From positions 90,241-154,240 of the forward strand of contig NZ_VMBG01000004.1 in NCBI RefSeq assembly GCF_007559335.1: DNA of 64,000 nucleotides, given 5' to 3'. Within the stretch, counting starts at the first letter, position 1, and every line of letters begins with the position of its first letter. Below, one piece after another: positions 11,124 through 19,915 of this stretch. A program made the position numbers and the translations under genes. The notes below the pieces were generated by a model. It saw only the letters and a program-made list of their open reading frames with translations. It had not been told where the DNA came from and made no database searches. The DNA is from Rariglobus hedericola. Lineage in GTDB: Bacteria; Verrucomicrobiota; Verrucomicrobiia; Opitutales; Opitutaceae.

Positions 11124-11353
11124 GGAGGAGAGCGAAAAAAGTTGAGGGTAACGGCGGTGAATCTCCGCCGCGCTGCTCCGGCGGGCGCCGGATGCCGACC
11201 GCACGCGCGGTGTGTTAGCATTAAATAGTGGCGTGTTTTCGGACGGGGTTCCGTGGCGTATGTGTGAAGCTAACTCATGGAACCATTTCGTTCGCGGCAC
11301 CTCCATGCCAGTGCGTGGGCACACCACGTTCTCCCATTTTTAAAACTACCGTA

Positions 11354-12286
11354 ATGAATACTCAAAGCTTGGTCCCTCATGATCTTACAGTCCGCGTTGG
11401 CTGCAGTCTTGCTTACGAAACCTCCGTCGAGGTGCCTTTGTTGCTCAACTTGAAGCCGCGGCGCGACCCGCACCAATCGCTTCAAGAAGAGAAATTGGTG
11501 CTAGGGCAGAATCTGCCGGCCGAAGAATTCGAGGATTCCCACGGTAACATCGTTTACCGATTTATGCTTCAGCCGGGTCTGAACGAGATCTGTCATGACG
11601 CGATCGTCAGCGTGCCGTCGGTGCCGGATAATCAGGAGTTCGCCCAACTCGGGCATTACAAGCCGGTTTCTTTGGTGGAACTGCCGCCCGAGCTGTTGCG
11701 CTATACGCTGCCGAGTCGTTACTGCGATTCCGATAAACTGCTGCAATTTGCCTGGCAGAAATTCGGTTCGCTTGAGCCAGGTCTTCCTCAGGTCGATGCG
11801 ATCAGCAACTGGCTTCACACCAATATCGAATATCGATTCGGCTCGGGCCGGCCCGATATTTCCGCGTTCGAGGTGATTGAGCGTGGCTACGGGGTCTGCC
11901 GCGATTTTGCGCATACCACGATCGCGCTTTGCCGCGCGCTGAATTTGCCGGCGCGTTATGTGACCGGACACTTGCCTGACATCGGCTATCTCGATCCGGG
12001 TTCGCCGATGGATTTTCATGCTTACAGTGAAGTCTACATCGGCGGGCGTTGGTTTACCTATGATGCGCGTTACAACGTGCCGCGCATCGGTCGCGTGAAG
12101 GTCTCGTGCGGACTCGACGCGGTGGATGGCGCATTCTCGACGATCTATGGTGCAGCCCGCCTGACAAACTTCCAAGTCTGGGCCTATCAAGTCCCGCCCG
12201 GTTCAGTGCAAGTCGGCTCGCCGATCGATCTGTCGATACGTCTCGACGGCACGACGGAGATCCGCGGACTCGCCGGCTCCACCTGA
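11354..12286 (+). CDS. Transglutaminase-like protein, divergent from its neighbour
   Basis: 310 residues from the ATG at 11354; this start gives a family-like N-terminal beta domain, and the upstream in-frame ATG would run into the promoter region. The transglutaminase core shows the Cys in GYGVCRDFAHTTIALCR, the His in DFHAYSEVYIGGRW and the Asp in TYDARYN. It is transcribed away from the 10248-11123 homologue, so the two may share a regulatory region. Substrate unknown. Confidence 0.88.
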   Translation: MNTQSLVPHDLTVRVGCSLAYETSVEVPLLLNLKPRRDPHQSLQEEKLVLGQNLPAEEFEDSHGNIVYRFMLQPGLNEICHDAIVSVPSVPDNQEFAQLGHYKPVSLVELPPELLRYTLPSRYCDSDKLLQFAWQKFGSLEPGLPQVDAISNWLHTNIEYRFGSGRPDISAFEVIERGYGVCRDFAHTTIALCRALNLPARYVTGHLPDIGYLDPGSPMDFHAYSEVYIGGRWFTYDARYNVPRIGRVKVSCGLDAVDGAFSTIYGAARLTNFQVWAYQVPPGSVQVGSPIDLSIRLDGTTEIRGLAGST

Positions 12287-12293
12287 AGCGCGC

Positions 12294-13652
12294 TTATTCG
12301 GCCGCGGCGCTTTTGCGGGACGCTTTCGACGGCCGCGCCTTCGCGGGCGCGGCTGAAATGTCGGAGGCGATGAAATCCGCAAACGGTGCGATCTGAGACG
12401 GAGGAATACGCACGTGCATGCGCACGCGGTCTTCTTCCTGTTCCTCGCTTTGCACGTGTCCGATCGCGTGCAGGCGTGCAATCAGGTCATAGCGGCTGTG
12501 CGGGATCACGAGCTCAAGGGAACCAAAGGAATCGGCGATGAGCTCGAGGCACTGGTCGATCAATGTATCGAGACCCTTGCCGGTGTGCGCACTGATGAAG
12601 ATGCCGTCCGGGGTAAGCAAATGGGCGGTGTTGATCTGCGCTTCGGTGGCGGCGTCCACTTTGTTGAAGACGGTGAGGATGCGCTTGTTGTCGGCACCGA
12701 GCTCCTTGAGCACCGACAGGGTGGTCTCGTGATGGGCGGCGACATTGGGCGCGGTCACGTCGAGCACGTGTATCAGGAAGTTGGCGACAAGAGCTTCCTC
12801 GAGCGTGGCTTTGAAGGCTTCGACCAGACCGTGGGGCAGCCGGCGGATGAAACCGACGGTGTCGGTGACGAGGAGCTTCTGGTTGCCGCGCAAGAGGAGC
12901 TGGCGGGTGGTGGGGTCCAGCGTGGCGAAAAGCTTGTCCTCGGCGAGCACGGTGGCGCCGGTGAGGGCGTTGAGCAGCGATGATTTGCCGGCATTGGTGT
13001 AGCCGACGATCGCGCAGGTGGGGACGGGGACGCGCTGGCGTTTGTGACGCTGCACGCTGCGTTGTTTGCGCACGTCGACGAGTTCGCGTTTGAGACGGGT
13101 GATGCGGTCGTTAACGAGACGGCGGTCCTGTTCGAGCTGGGTTTCGCCTTCGCCACCCATGCCGGCGCCGCCACCGCCACCCTGGCGGGACAAATGCGTC
13201 CACGCACGCGTCAGGCGCGGCAGGGAATATTCCATGCGCGCCAAGGCGACCTGAATGACGGCTTCGCGGGTTTGGGCGCGGTCGGCGAACACATCCAAGA
13301 TGACTTCCTGACGATCGATGACGGCGATGCCGGAGAGTTTTTCCCAGTTGCGCTGTTGAGCCGGAGAAAGGGTTTCGTCGAAGACGATCACGTCACAGTT
13401 GAGCGACTTGGCGGCTTCGATGATCTCCTCGGTCTTGCCGCTGCCGATCAACGTGGCGGGCGTGGGGGCGCGGAGGTTGACGAGATTGCGACCGACGATG
13501 CCGATGTGGAGATTCTCGACGAGTTCCTGCAACTCGTTGAGGAGTTCCTCGGCCTCGCCTGCCGCCATCTTGGAAGTCTGCACGCCCACGAGGTAGGCGC
13601 GTTCAACACGTTTCGGATCTTTTTGCGGGGTATTGTCGAGGAAGTCGGCCAT
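12294..13652 (-). CDS. hflX: Ribosome-associated GTPase HflX
   Basis: 452 residues from the ATG at 13652 (an ATG ten codons upstream is possible). Domains: the N-terminal HflX domain with LINLRAPTPATLIGSGK-like sequence and the VFDETLSPAQQRNWE motif, a glycine-rich linker (RQGGGGGAGMGGEGETQLE), then a G domain with the P-loop GYTNAGKSSL, DTVGFIRRLPH (G3) and NKVD (G4). The family splits stalled ribosomes under stress. The C-terminal tail is Ala/Lys/Ser-rich and ends at 12294. Confidence 0.96.
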   Translation of the reverse strand: MADFLDNTPQKDPKRVERAYLVGVQTSKMAAGEAEELLNELQELVENLHIGIVGRNLVNLRAPTPATLIGSGKTEEIIEAAKSLNCDVIVFDETLSPAQQRNWEKLSGIAVIDRQEVILDVFADRAQTREAVIQVALARMEYSLPRLTRAWTHLSRQGGGGGAGMGGEGETQLEQDRRLVNDRITRLKRELVDVRKQRSVQRHKRQRVPVPTCAIVGYTNAGKSSLLNALTGATVLAEDKLFATLDPTTRQLLLRGNQKLLVTDTVGFIRRLPHGLVEAFKATLEEALVANFLIHVLDVTAPNVAAHHETTLSVLKELGADNKRILTVFNKVDAATEAQINTAHLLTPDGIFISAHTGKGLDTLIDQCLELIADSFGSLELVIPHSRYDLIARLHAIGHVQSEEQEEDRVRMHVRIPPSQIAPFADFIASDISAAPAKARPSKASRKSAAAE

Positions 13653-13770
13653 CAATGAAGGGGTGGAAAGAAGCGCGGACACGACGGCGAGTCAAACGTG
13701 ACGGCAAAACGTGAAATTTCGGTGGAGTTTTCGGTTGCACCGGCGGCGAACCGCTTTGCACTAACGCCCA

Positions 13771-14919
13771 GTGTCCTCGTCCTACCAAGTCATCGCGCGC
13801 AAGTGGCGCCCCCAGACGTTTAACGACGTCGTCGGGCAGGATCACGTGGTGCGGACGCTCAAGAACGCCATCGCGCGCAACCGTATCGCGCACGCCTATC
13901 TGTTCGTGGGGCCGCGTGGCACGGGCAAGACCTCGACCGCCCGTATTTTTGCGAAGGCTTTGAATTGCACCGACGGCCCGAAAGCGGATTTCGATCCGAA
14001 GGATCCCGCCGTGCAGTCGATCACCGAAGGCACCTCGATGGACGTGATCGAAATAGACGGTGCGTCGAACAACTCGGTCGATCAAATCCGTGATTTGCGC
14101 GACGACGTGCGTTACGCGCCGACGCAGGGTAAATACAAAATCTACATCATCGACGAGGTGCACATGCTCTCCAATCAGGCGTTCAACGCCTTGTTGAAGA
14201 CCCTCGAAGAGCCGCCCGAGCACGTGAAATTCGTTTTTGCGACCACCGATGTGCAGAAGGTGTTGCCGACTATTTTGTCGCGCTGCCAGCGCTTCGACCT
14301 GAAGCCGATCCCGGCCGAGCTGATCGTGGGCCGTCTGCAAACGATCGCCGACGAGGAAAAGATCAAGGTCACGCCCGAGGCGCTGGCCTGCATCGCCCGT
14401 ATGGCCGATGGCGGCATGCGTGATGCGCAGTCGATTTTTGACCAGATGATTTCGTTCTGCGGCACGGAGATTTCCGAGCCCGACGTGCTGGATGTTTACG
14501 GCCTCGTGGCCGGCGAAAAAATCACCGCGCTGGCGGGAGCCGTCGCGGCGGGAGATCACCAGAAGATCATCGCGATTGTCGATGAGTGCGATGAAAGCGG
14601 CCGTGATCTGGTGCGCTTGCTCACCGACATGCAGGCGCTGGTGCGCCAGGCATTGCTGGATGCGATTTCCAAAGGCGGCCGCAGCGACAAGCTCGGCGGA
14701 GTTTCCATGACGACGGAGCAGCTCACACGACTCCTCGACGGCCTGCGTGAAGGTGAAGGCGGCGTGAAGCTGGGACTCGCTGAGAAGATCAATTTTGAAG
14801 TAACGCTGTTGAAGGCGGTCGATGCGAGCCGCTCGCGGGCGATTGATTCGCTCATCAAAGAACTCGCCGCGCTCGCCGAAGAGGCGCCCGTGGCCGACAG
14901 CGAAAAAAAAAAGGACTGA
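13771..14919 (+). CDS. dnaX: DNA polymerase III gamma (short product of dnaX)
   Basis: 382 residues from the GTG at 13771. It is the clamp-loader ATPase: [13 protein letters not shown] at the N-terminus, Walker [10 protein letters not shown], Walker [10 protein letters not shown], the SRC sensor motif (LSRCQRF) and collar domain III. The expected zinc-cysteine cluster is mostly missing: only the Cys in ALNCTDG remains. The frame stops at TGA 14917-14919, directly after a run of ten A (14903-14912). The -1 frame is open from the A-run to 15383 and supplies a tau-like extension. The short frame alone corresponds to gamma. Confidence 0.93.
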   Translation: MSSSYQVIARKWRPQTFNDVVGQDHVVRTLKNAIARNRIAHAYLFVGPRGTGKTSTARIFAKALNCTDGPKADFDPKDPAVQSITEGTSMDVIEIDGASNNSVDQIRDLRDDVRYAPTQGKYKIYIIDEVHMLSNQAFNALLKTLEEPPEHVKFVFATTDVQKVLPTILSRCQRFDLKPIPAELIVGRLQTIADEEKIKVTPEALACIARMADGGMRDAQSIFDQMISFCGTEISEPDVLDVYGLVAGEKITALAGAVAAGDHQKIIAIVDECDESGRDLVRLLTDMQALVRQALLDAISKGGRSDKLGGVSMTTEQLTRLLDGLREGEGGVKLGLAEKINFEVTLLKAVDASRSRAIDSLIKELAALAEEAPVADSEKKKD

Positions 14920-15383
14920 TTGACCGGTTGGAATCGCGACTGGTGCTGGCCATCGAGGTGAGTCGCGCCGCGCAACCCCTGATCGAAACCGCGGGTGATC
15001 CCGATGCTCCGGATGAAGACAGCGGCGAAGTGACGCAGGCAAATATGGCCGCGGTCGAGGTGGCGGCGATTGCGGCCGCGGCGGCAACGGCCGGGCAAAC
15101 GGGGGCACCCTCATTTGACGAAGACGGTCCGGTGTGGCCGGATGAATCGGCCGAGTCGGCCATACGCGCTGAGGTGGTGGAGCGGGGAGAAACCCTGTCG
15201 TCGAAAGCGGCTCGCGAGTTGTCGGAGGCTGCGGCGGAAGCCGCTGCGGAAAAGAAAAACCTACCTTCGCTGGATGCCCTCGTGGCCAAGATTCCCGCTG
15301 ATGTGCGCGAGACGTTGGAAGATCTGTTTCGTGTGAAATTCGTGAAGGTCGCCCGTGCGCCTAAAAAATCGCTGAAGGAGTAA
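14904..15383 (+). CDS. dnaX: Tau-specific C-terminal extension of dnaX, reached by -1 shift
   Basis: This frame is open from the A10 tract to 15383. Read through a -1 slip in the A-run, it continues [19 protein letters not shown] and ends with a basic tail ([20 protein letters not shown]...). About 159 residues are added, rich in Ala, Glu and Asp, as in tau linkers. An ATG at 14928 could start a separate protein, but there is no good ribosome site and the sequence looks like a tail. In E. coli the gamma/tau split uses -1 ribosomal frameshifting, and in Thermus polymerase slippage on an A-run; either fits here. A one-base homopolymer sequencing error would give one long ORF instead. Confidence 0.75.
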   Translation, partial: KKKGLIDRLESRLVLAIEVSRAAQPLIETAGDPDAPDEDSGEVTQANMAAVEVAAIAAAAATAGQTGAPSFDEDGPVWPDESAESAIRAEVVERGETLSSKAARELSEAAAEAAAEKKNLPSLDALVAKIPADVRETLEDLFRVKFVKVARAPKKSLKE

Positions 15384-15410
15384 CCGCAGCTGCCGGGGCC
15401 GCGGTTTTTT
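15382..15410 (+). terminator. Terminator after dnaX
   Basis: AACCGC and GCGGTT arms surround a GC-rich inner segment and are followed by six T; the T-tract overlaps the stop codon of the converging gene at 15409. Confidence 0.7.
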
Positions 15411-15774
15411 ATTCGGTCCACGTCGTGCCGATTACGGCACAACCCGCGGTGGCGCGTGCGTAAAGATAAGTGTGCGCAGACGCAGTTTCGGATGCGGTTG
15501 TGTTCACGAGATTGATGGGCGCACGCAGATAGAGTCCTTCGTTCACGCCCTCGAAGTCATCAAGGTGGGTGAGCGCGCGATCATCGACTTCCCAGAGTTC
15601 GCCCGTCACTCCGTCACGATCATCGGGAGCGGCGACCATCCCCGGGTAATCGCCAAGGTCATAGAGGCGATAGCCGCCGGCAGTGCGGGCCTCGCCGAGG
15701 TAGGTTTGGCCGGCGATGTGGTGGTGGTTTTTGCAACCACGCTTGAGCGTGCCGTAAACGAAAAGACGCGTCAT
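15409..15774 (-). CDS. Gamma-glutamylcyclotransferase-like (GGCT/AIG2) protein
   Basis: 121 residues from the ATG at 15774. The N-terminal RLFVYGTLKRG motif is the hallmark of the GGCT/AIG2 fold; GEARTAGGYRLYDLGDYPG and VTGELWEV follow, and the conserved acidic residue lies in LDDFEGV. Members act on gamma-glutamyl amines or peptides; the exact substrate is unknown. Its start overlaps the stop of the PP2C phosphatase gene by four bases, so the two are co-translated. Confidence 0.88.
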   Translation of the reverse strand: MTRLFVYGTLKRGCKNHHHIAGQTYLGEARTAGGYRLYDLGDYPGMVAAPDDRDGVTGELWEVDDRALTHLDDFEGVNEGLYLRAPINLVNTTASETASAHTYLYARATAGCAVIGTTWTE

Positions 15775-16634
15775 GGCACGGCGGTCTCGCGAATCTCGAT
15801 AACGACTGCGGTGGTGTTGTCGGCGCCGGAGTTTTCCACCGCTTGCTCGACGAGGCGGCGGGCGGGTTCGTGGCTGGCGACGGCGGCTTCCGGCGAGCGA
15901 ACGAGTTCCTCGATGTTGTGATTCCAAAGGCCTTCGACCAGACCGTCGGAGCAGATCACAAACCGGTCGCCGGGACGGTATCCAACGGCGCCGAGATGGG
16001 GATCGATGAATTGGTTGCCCGCGCCAAGGGCTTGTTGAAGGGCATTGCGCCGGGGGTGGTTGCGGGCCTCACGCTCGTTGAGCTGGCCGGCGCGGCGCAT
16101 CCAGCCGACTTGGCTGTGGTCGTGGCTGATTTGAGTGATGCCGCCGTCCTTGGGCAGATAGTAGATGCGACTGTCGCCGATGTGCGCAAAATACATCCAT
16201 TGCGGCGTGAACCAGCACAAGCTGAGCGTCGCGCCCATGCCCGCGCATTCCTCGTAGGATGAGCCGAGCTTGATCAACTCGTGGTGAATGGAGGCGATCA
16301 GTTCCTCGAGCAGATCGGAGAAACCACTGGCCATGCCGTGGGCCGAGAGGCGAAAGCCCTTGGGCAGGAGCTTGGTGATCTTATCGAGGGCGATACGGCT
16401 CGCGAATTCACCTGATTTGGCGCCGCCCATGCCATCGCTCACGGCAAAAACGAAGTCCGCTTCCGAGAGCGAGGACTCGCCAATTTTGCCCAGATAGCTG
16501 ACTTCGCGGCCATTGACGGTCACGCCCAGAAACGAATCTTCGTTATTGGCGCGAACTCGTCCGACATGAGTCATGCCGGACCAATGGATAAAGGGAATGG
16601 GACTGGAGTCGTCCGGGGAGCGGGGAGGGACCAT
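15771..16634 (-). CDS. PP2C-family serine/threonine phosphatase
   Basis: 287 residues. Metal-dependent phosphatase with the ordered PP2C motifs: GRVRANNEDSF, FAVSDGMGGAKSGEFAS, the GDSRIYYL segment and the C-terminal CSDGLVEGL, followed by the GADNTTAVVIEI block. These aspartates bind the two catalytic metals. The protein has no membrane segment, so it is cytoplasmic. A kinase-like gene lies 42 bases upstream on the same strand, suggesting a phosphorylation/dephosphorylation pair. Confidence 0.93.
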   Translation of the reverse strand: MVPPRSPDDSSPIPFIHWSGMTHVGRVRANNEDSFLGVTVNGREVSYLGKIGESSLSEADFVFAVSDGMGGAKSGEFASRIALDKITKLLPKGFRLSAHGMASGFSDLLEELIASIHHELIKLGSSYEECAGMGATLSLCWFTPQWMYFAHIGDSRIYYLPKDGGITQISHDHSQVGWMRRAGQLNEREARNHPRRNALQQALGAGNQFIDPHLGAVGYRPGDRFVICSDGLVEGLWNHNIEELVRSPEAAVASHEPARRLVEQAVENSGADNTTAVVIEIRETAVP

Positions 16635-16676
16635 CGTGTCTAAATCTAAATAAAAAGAGAAGGGGAGTGGGCGAAA

Positions 16677-17093
16677 TTAACCACGGTTGCCTTCACCGGG
16701 CATGGGCGGGTGGTTGCTGCCATCAAGCAACGTCGCGAATTCGAAATCGATAATGCAGAACCGGCCGTCGGTGTTCCGGTAGGTGATGTTGCGCATGAAT
16801 GCATCGTCATGGCGCACGCCGAATGGCTCTAATTCGGCGAAAACCTCCTTAACGCGTTCCTCGCTAATGTGATCAACGCGAGTTCCGCAGTTGTCAGTCA
16901 CGATTTTCAAGGTCGCTGGATCGCACTCCAAAAGCCGGGGGACGAACGTGCAGCCATGTTTTTCAAGATGCTTAAGGACAAGCACTTCATTGTCGAAGCG
17001 CTCTTTGGCTTGGTGTCCGCGAAAGCTCTTGTGGACGCGTCCGTCGTAGCCAATGCGGACTAGGGCGCGGGCGGTGTCTTTGACCTCATGCAT
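16677..17093 (-). CDS. Minimal serine/threonine kinase-like protein
   Basis: Only 138 residues, about half a normal kinase domain, yet the key residues appear in order: Lys in VHKSF, Glu in RFDNEVLVL, an HDDAFMRN loop (His-Asp...Asn) and the DFE magnesium motif in IIDFEFAT. Most of the C-lobe is missing. It resembles small Kdo/lipopolysaccharide-kinase-like and APH-like folds more than Hanks kinases. It is upstream of the PP2C gene in the same direction, which supports a role in the same regulatory switch. Substrate unknown. Confidence 0.7.
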   Translation of the reverse strand: MHEVKDTARALVRIGYDGRVHKSFRGHQAKERFDNEVLVLKHLEKHGCTFVPRLLECDPATLKIVTDNCGTRVDHISEERVKEVFAELEPFGVRHDDAFMRNITYRNTDGRFCIIDFEFATLLDGSNHPPMPGEGNRG

Positions 17094-17204
17094 TGGTGTT
17101 CAGGGACCATTCCTCCGGCGGCCCCTTCTGGCAAGAGTGAGCTCGGGGTTGCGGGGTATTTGGGGTGAAAAAAATTCATCCATAGTCCAACTTCCGATTG
17201 CCAG

Positions 17205-17220
17205 TGGCATGACAGGTGCT
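17205..17220 (+). promoter_or_regulatory. Sigma-54-like promoter before glnII
   Basis: TGGCAT and TGCT elements place GG and GC twelve bases apart, as in the -24/-12 promoter (consensus TGGCAC-N5-TTGC). One base departs from consensus in each half. A leader of roughly 80 bases separates it from the glutamine synthetase start. Nitrogen genes are frequent sigma-54 targets. Confidence 0.5.
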
Positions 17221-17310
17221 CATGCAAGACTACGGTTTCGGGCTGGGCATTATTATCAAATCACCGCCTTCCAGATACCGCATTTCCAGACCCGCACAAA
17301 CTACCTACTC

Positions 17311-18345
17311 ATGGCCAAATACAAATTGGAATACATCTGGCTCGACGGCTACAAGCCCGTTGCCAGCCTCCGCAGCAAGACCCAGATCAAGGAATTCGCC
17401 AGCTTTCCCAAGCTCGAAGAACTTCCCCTTTGGGGCTTCGACGGCAGCTCGACGCAGCAGGCCGAGGGCCGCAGTTCCGACTGCGTGCTGAAGCCCGTAG
17501 CCGTCTATCCCGACAGCACCCGTAAGAACGGTGCCCTCGTGATGTGCGAAGTCATGATGCCGGACGGAAAGACCCCGCATATCTCCAATTCCCGCGCCAC
17601 GATCGTGGACGACGCCGACACATGGTTCGGCTTCGAGCAGGAATATTTCCTTTATCAGGACGGTCGTCCTCTCGGCTTTCCCGAGGGTGGCTATCCCGCT
17701 CCCCAGGGCCCTTACTACACGGGCGTGGGTTACAAGAACGTGGGCGACGTCGCCCGCCAGATCGTCGAAGAGCACCTCGACCTCTGCTTGGACGCCGGCA
17801 TCAACCACGAAGGCATCAACGCCGAAGTGGCCAAGGGCCAGTGGGAATTCCAGATCTTCGGCAAGGGCTCCAAGAAAGCCGCCGACGAGGTTTGGGTCGC
17901 CCGCTACATCCTCCTCCGTCTCTGCGAAAAATATCAGATCGACGTCGAATTCCACTGCAAACCGATCCTCGGCGCCTACCAGCAGGCCCTCGATTGGAAC
18001 GGTTCCGGTATGCACGCCAACTTCTCCACGAAGTTCATGCGCGAAGTCGGTGGCAAAGACTACTTCGAGAAGCTCATGGCCGCGTTCAGCAAATATTGCG
18101 CTGAGCACATCGCGGTTTACGGCCCCGACAACCACCTCCGCCTCACCGGTCTTCACGAGACCCAGTCGATCGATAAGTTCTCCTACGGCCTCGCTGACCG
18201 TGGCGCTTCGGTGCGCGTGCCGCACAGCTTCGTTAACGCGGGCTACAAGGGTTACCTCGAGGATCGCCGTCCGAACTCCGCGGGTAACCCCTACGAGATC
18301 GCGTCCCGCATCCTCAAGACGATCCAGACCGTCCCGACCGCCTAA
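17311..18345 (+). CDS. glnII: Glutamine synthetase, type II (eukaryote-like)
   Basis: 344 residues from the ATG at 17311; the upstream extension of the frame lacks homologous character. It makes glutamine from glutamate and ammonia. The sequence matches the short GSII family: LEYIWLDGYKP near the start, LPLWGFDGSST, the ATP/metal block GFEQEYFLY, YYTGVGY, GINAEVAKGQWEFQI, and the NGSGMHANFST substrate motif, ending with ADRGASVRVP and DRRPNSAGNPYEI. Type II enzymes are less common in bacteria than GSI and lack the adenylylation tyrosine. A sigma-54-like promoter precedes it. Confidence 0.95.
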   Translation: MAKYKLEYIWLDGYKPVASLRSKTQIKEFASFPKLEELPLWGFDGSSTQQAEGRSSDCVLKPVAVYPDSTRKNGALVMCEVMMPDGKTPHISNSRATIVDDADTWFGFEQEYFLYQDGRPLGFPEGGYPAPQGPYYTGVGYKNVGDVARQIVEEHLDLCLDAGINHEGINAEVAKGQWEFQIFGKGSKKAADEVWVARYILLRLCEKYQIDVEFHCKPILGAYQQALDWNGSGMHANFSTKFMREVGGKDYFEKLMAAFSKYCAEHIAVYGPDNHLRLTGLHETQSIDKFSYGLADRGASVRVPHSFVNAGYKGYLEDRRPNSAGNPYEIASRILKTIQTVPTA

Positions 18346-18366
18346 AAACCGATCCTGTCTGCGGGA

Positions 18367-18397
18367 CTGGCCGACTCATCACGAGTCAGCCGGTTCT
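18367..18397 (+). terminator. Hairpin after glnII
   Basis: GGCCGACTC and GAGTCAGCC arms with a short loop and a nearby T-rich stretch; probably the first of two stacked terminators. Confidence 0.55.
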
Positions 18398-18401
18398 TTT
18401 A

Positions 18402-18441
18402 AGCGAAGCGGCTCCACCTTCACGGGTGGGCCGCTTTTTTT
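18402..18441 (+). terminator. Rho-independent terminator after glnII
   Basis: AAGCGGC...GCCGCTT arms with an inner ACC/GGT pairing are followed by a run of seven T. Confidence 0.85.
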
Positions 18442-18536
18442 ACGCTTAGGATCAGGCGTAGCTGTAGCTGAAAGTTTACGACGATTCAGCGTCTCAGGTC
18501 GGTGGTCCGGCGTGACGGGACGATGGCAACAGACGC

Positions 18537-18575
18537 AAAAAAATCGCGACCCCTGAAGGTCGCGGTTTTTTAAAA
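18537..18575 (-). terminator. Terminator downstream of rpmB
   Basis: ATCGCGACC and GGTCGCG arms, flanked by A-tract on the left and T-tract on the right, so usable from both strands; it lies 26 bases past the end of rpmB. Confidence 0.9.
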
Positions 18576-18600
18576 GGATACGGGATCCGTTGAAGAGGCT

Positions 18601-18831
18601 TTAGACCTTCTCGACGAGACCGGCCTTGATGGCCTTGACCGAGACGAGGACGCGCTTCGTGCCGCCGTTGGCGGTGCGGATGCGGATCTTCTGCAGGTTC
18701 GGACGGAACTTGCGCTTGGTGATCGTCGTGATGTGCGTGCCGATGCCGCCGCTCTTCTTGGACTGACCCTTGCGGTGAATGATGGAGCCCTTGGTGGGAC
18801 GTTTGCCTGTGATTGCGCAGATTCTGGCCAT
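18601..18831 (-). CDS. rpmB: Ribosomal protein bL28
   Basis: 76 residues, the typical length. The N-terminal MARICAITGKRP block, the basic SIIHRKGQSKK segment and the RKFRPNLQKIRI stretch identify it as bL28 of the large ribosomal subunit. The first Cys is retained but no second CXXC pair is seen, so it is probably the zinc-free form. It is a single-gene unit with its own terminator. Confidence 0.97.
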   Translation of the reverse strand: MARICAITGKRPTKGSIIHRKGQSKKSGGIGTHITTITKRKFRPNLQKIRIRTANGGTKRVLVSVKAIKAGLVEKV

Positions 18832-18891
18832 ATAAAAGGTTGTTAAAGGGTCAGAGATAAAAGTCGGCTCCGGCCCGAAGCAAGGGCAAAG

Positions 18892-19881
18892 TTAGGACTT
18901 TTCCCGGCGAGCATGCAGGACCTGGAATTTTTGTCCCATGTGTGATGGGTGGAGCAGTTGCATCAACGCGAGTTTGCGGGGACTTACGCGTGAAGCCTCG
19001 GCGGCCATCGCCGGTGCGAGGAAGTTGCCGGCGTGATGAATGAAGAACGACTCCTGGGATTCCACGGTGGTGCCGTGGAATCCCGCGCGATTGAGTGAAT
19101 CGGCCAGCCAATCCCAACACACATGTCCGGTGAGATCCTGCTCTCCGGGACGGGCGAGTAATTCGTTGGATTGCGTATGCTGAAAATACGCCCGCGCCGT
19201 GCCGGCTGGGGTGGCGGTGGCCAGTTCGACGAGGGATTTTCCGTAATCGAATGCTACAAACAATCCGCTCCACGGCTGGACGGCGAGGGTATCGGCGAGC
19301 GTCGCGGCTGCGCGCGGTGCATCAAAAATATAACCCTCTCCGGCATCCGCTGGCAGCCAAGGCTCGGATGTTTCGGTGAGCTCCACTTCTTGCAACACGC
19401 CGTCGTGAAGGCGGACACCGAGTTCGCGCCAGGCGTCTCCACGGCAGACAAAACGCCGGAGCGGTTGCGCATCGAACAGTTCGTTGGAGAACACGATGCA
19501 GCGGCCGCCAAGTTCCAGTGGTTCACCGATGCGGATCGTGCGGGCGGATGCAAACGGATGCGTTACTCCCGCAAGCACGCCGCCGCCGGGCTCGGCGCCG
19601 ATTTCGACGAAGGAGTGGTTTTTGGCCTCGGTTTCGCCACCGAGCAAGTTGACGCAGGCCGCAGTGACCATCTCGCCAAAAACAGCGCCTGAAGTGGTCG
19701 CGGTATAAAAATCGGTGCCGCGGGCGTAGCCGACGCGTGCCTTGTTTTGGCGATAGTAGCCCAATTGCGGGTGAAACAGCGCCAGATCCATGAAGTCGGC
19801 AAACGTCAGTGTGCCGTTTGCGCCGGCACGGGTCAGGAAAGCGGCGGTGAACTCAGGTGAAAGTGTGGACGATGATCCCAT
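18892..19881 (-). CDS. COG1565/MidA-like SAM-dependent methyltransferase
   Basis: 329 residues. The N-terminal half shows FADFMDLALFHPQLGYY and a GTDFYTATTSGAVFGEM segment, typical of the COG1565 family, whose mitochondrial relative NDUFAF7 methylates an arginine of complex I. The SAM-binding motif (FVEIGAEPGGG) and a later VAFDYGKS segment are present. The bacterial target is unknown. The start is 34 bases from the divergent ctpA start. Confidence 0.88.
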   Translation of the reverse strand: MGSSSTLSPEFTAAFLTRAGANGTLTFADFMDLALFHPQLGYYRQNKARVGYARGTDFYTATTSGAVFGEMVTAACVNLLGGETEAKNHSFVEIGAEPGGGVLAGVTHPFASARTIRIGEPLELGGRCIVFSNELFDAQPLRRFVCRGDAWRELGVRLHDGVLQEVELTETSEPWLPADAGEGYIFDAPRAAATLADTLAVQPWSGLFVAFDYGKSLVELATATPAGTARAYFQHTQSNELLARPGEQDLTGHVCWDWLADSLNRAGFHGTTVESQESFFIHHAGNFLAPAMAAEASRVSPRKLALMQLLHPSHMGQKFQVLHARREKS

Positions 19882-19915
19882 TTACAAAAGCGATGAGTTG
19901 GCCACAGTGCCCCAG

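Noticed and set aside
14928..15383. Separate gene starting at ATG 14928
   Set aside because: No convincing ribosome site; its sequence looks like a tau tail, and the frame is open back to the A10 run in dnaX.
19790..19915. Longer ctpA start at 19790
   Set aside because: It would overlap the divergent methyltransferase gene and put the signal segment 40 residues inside the protein.
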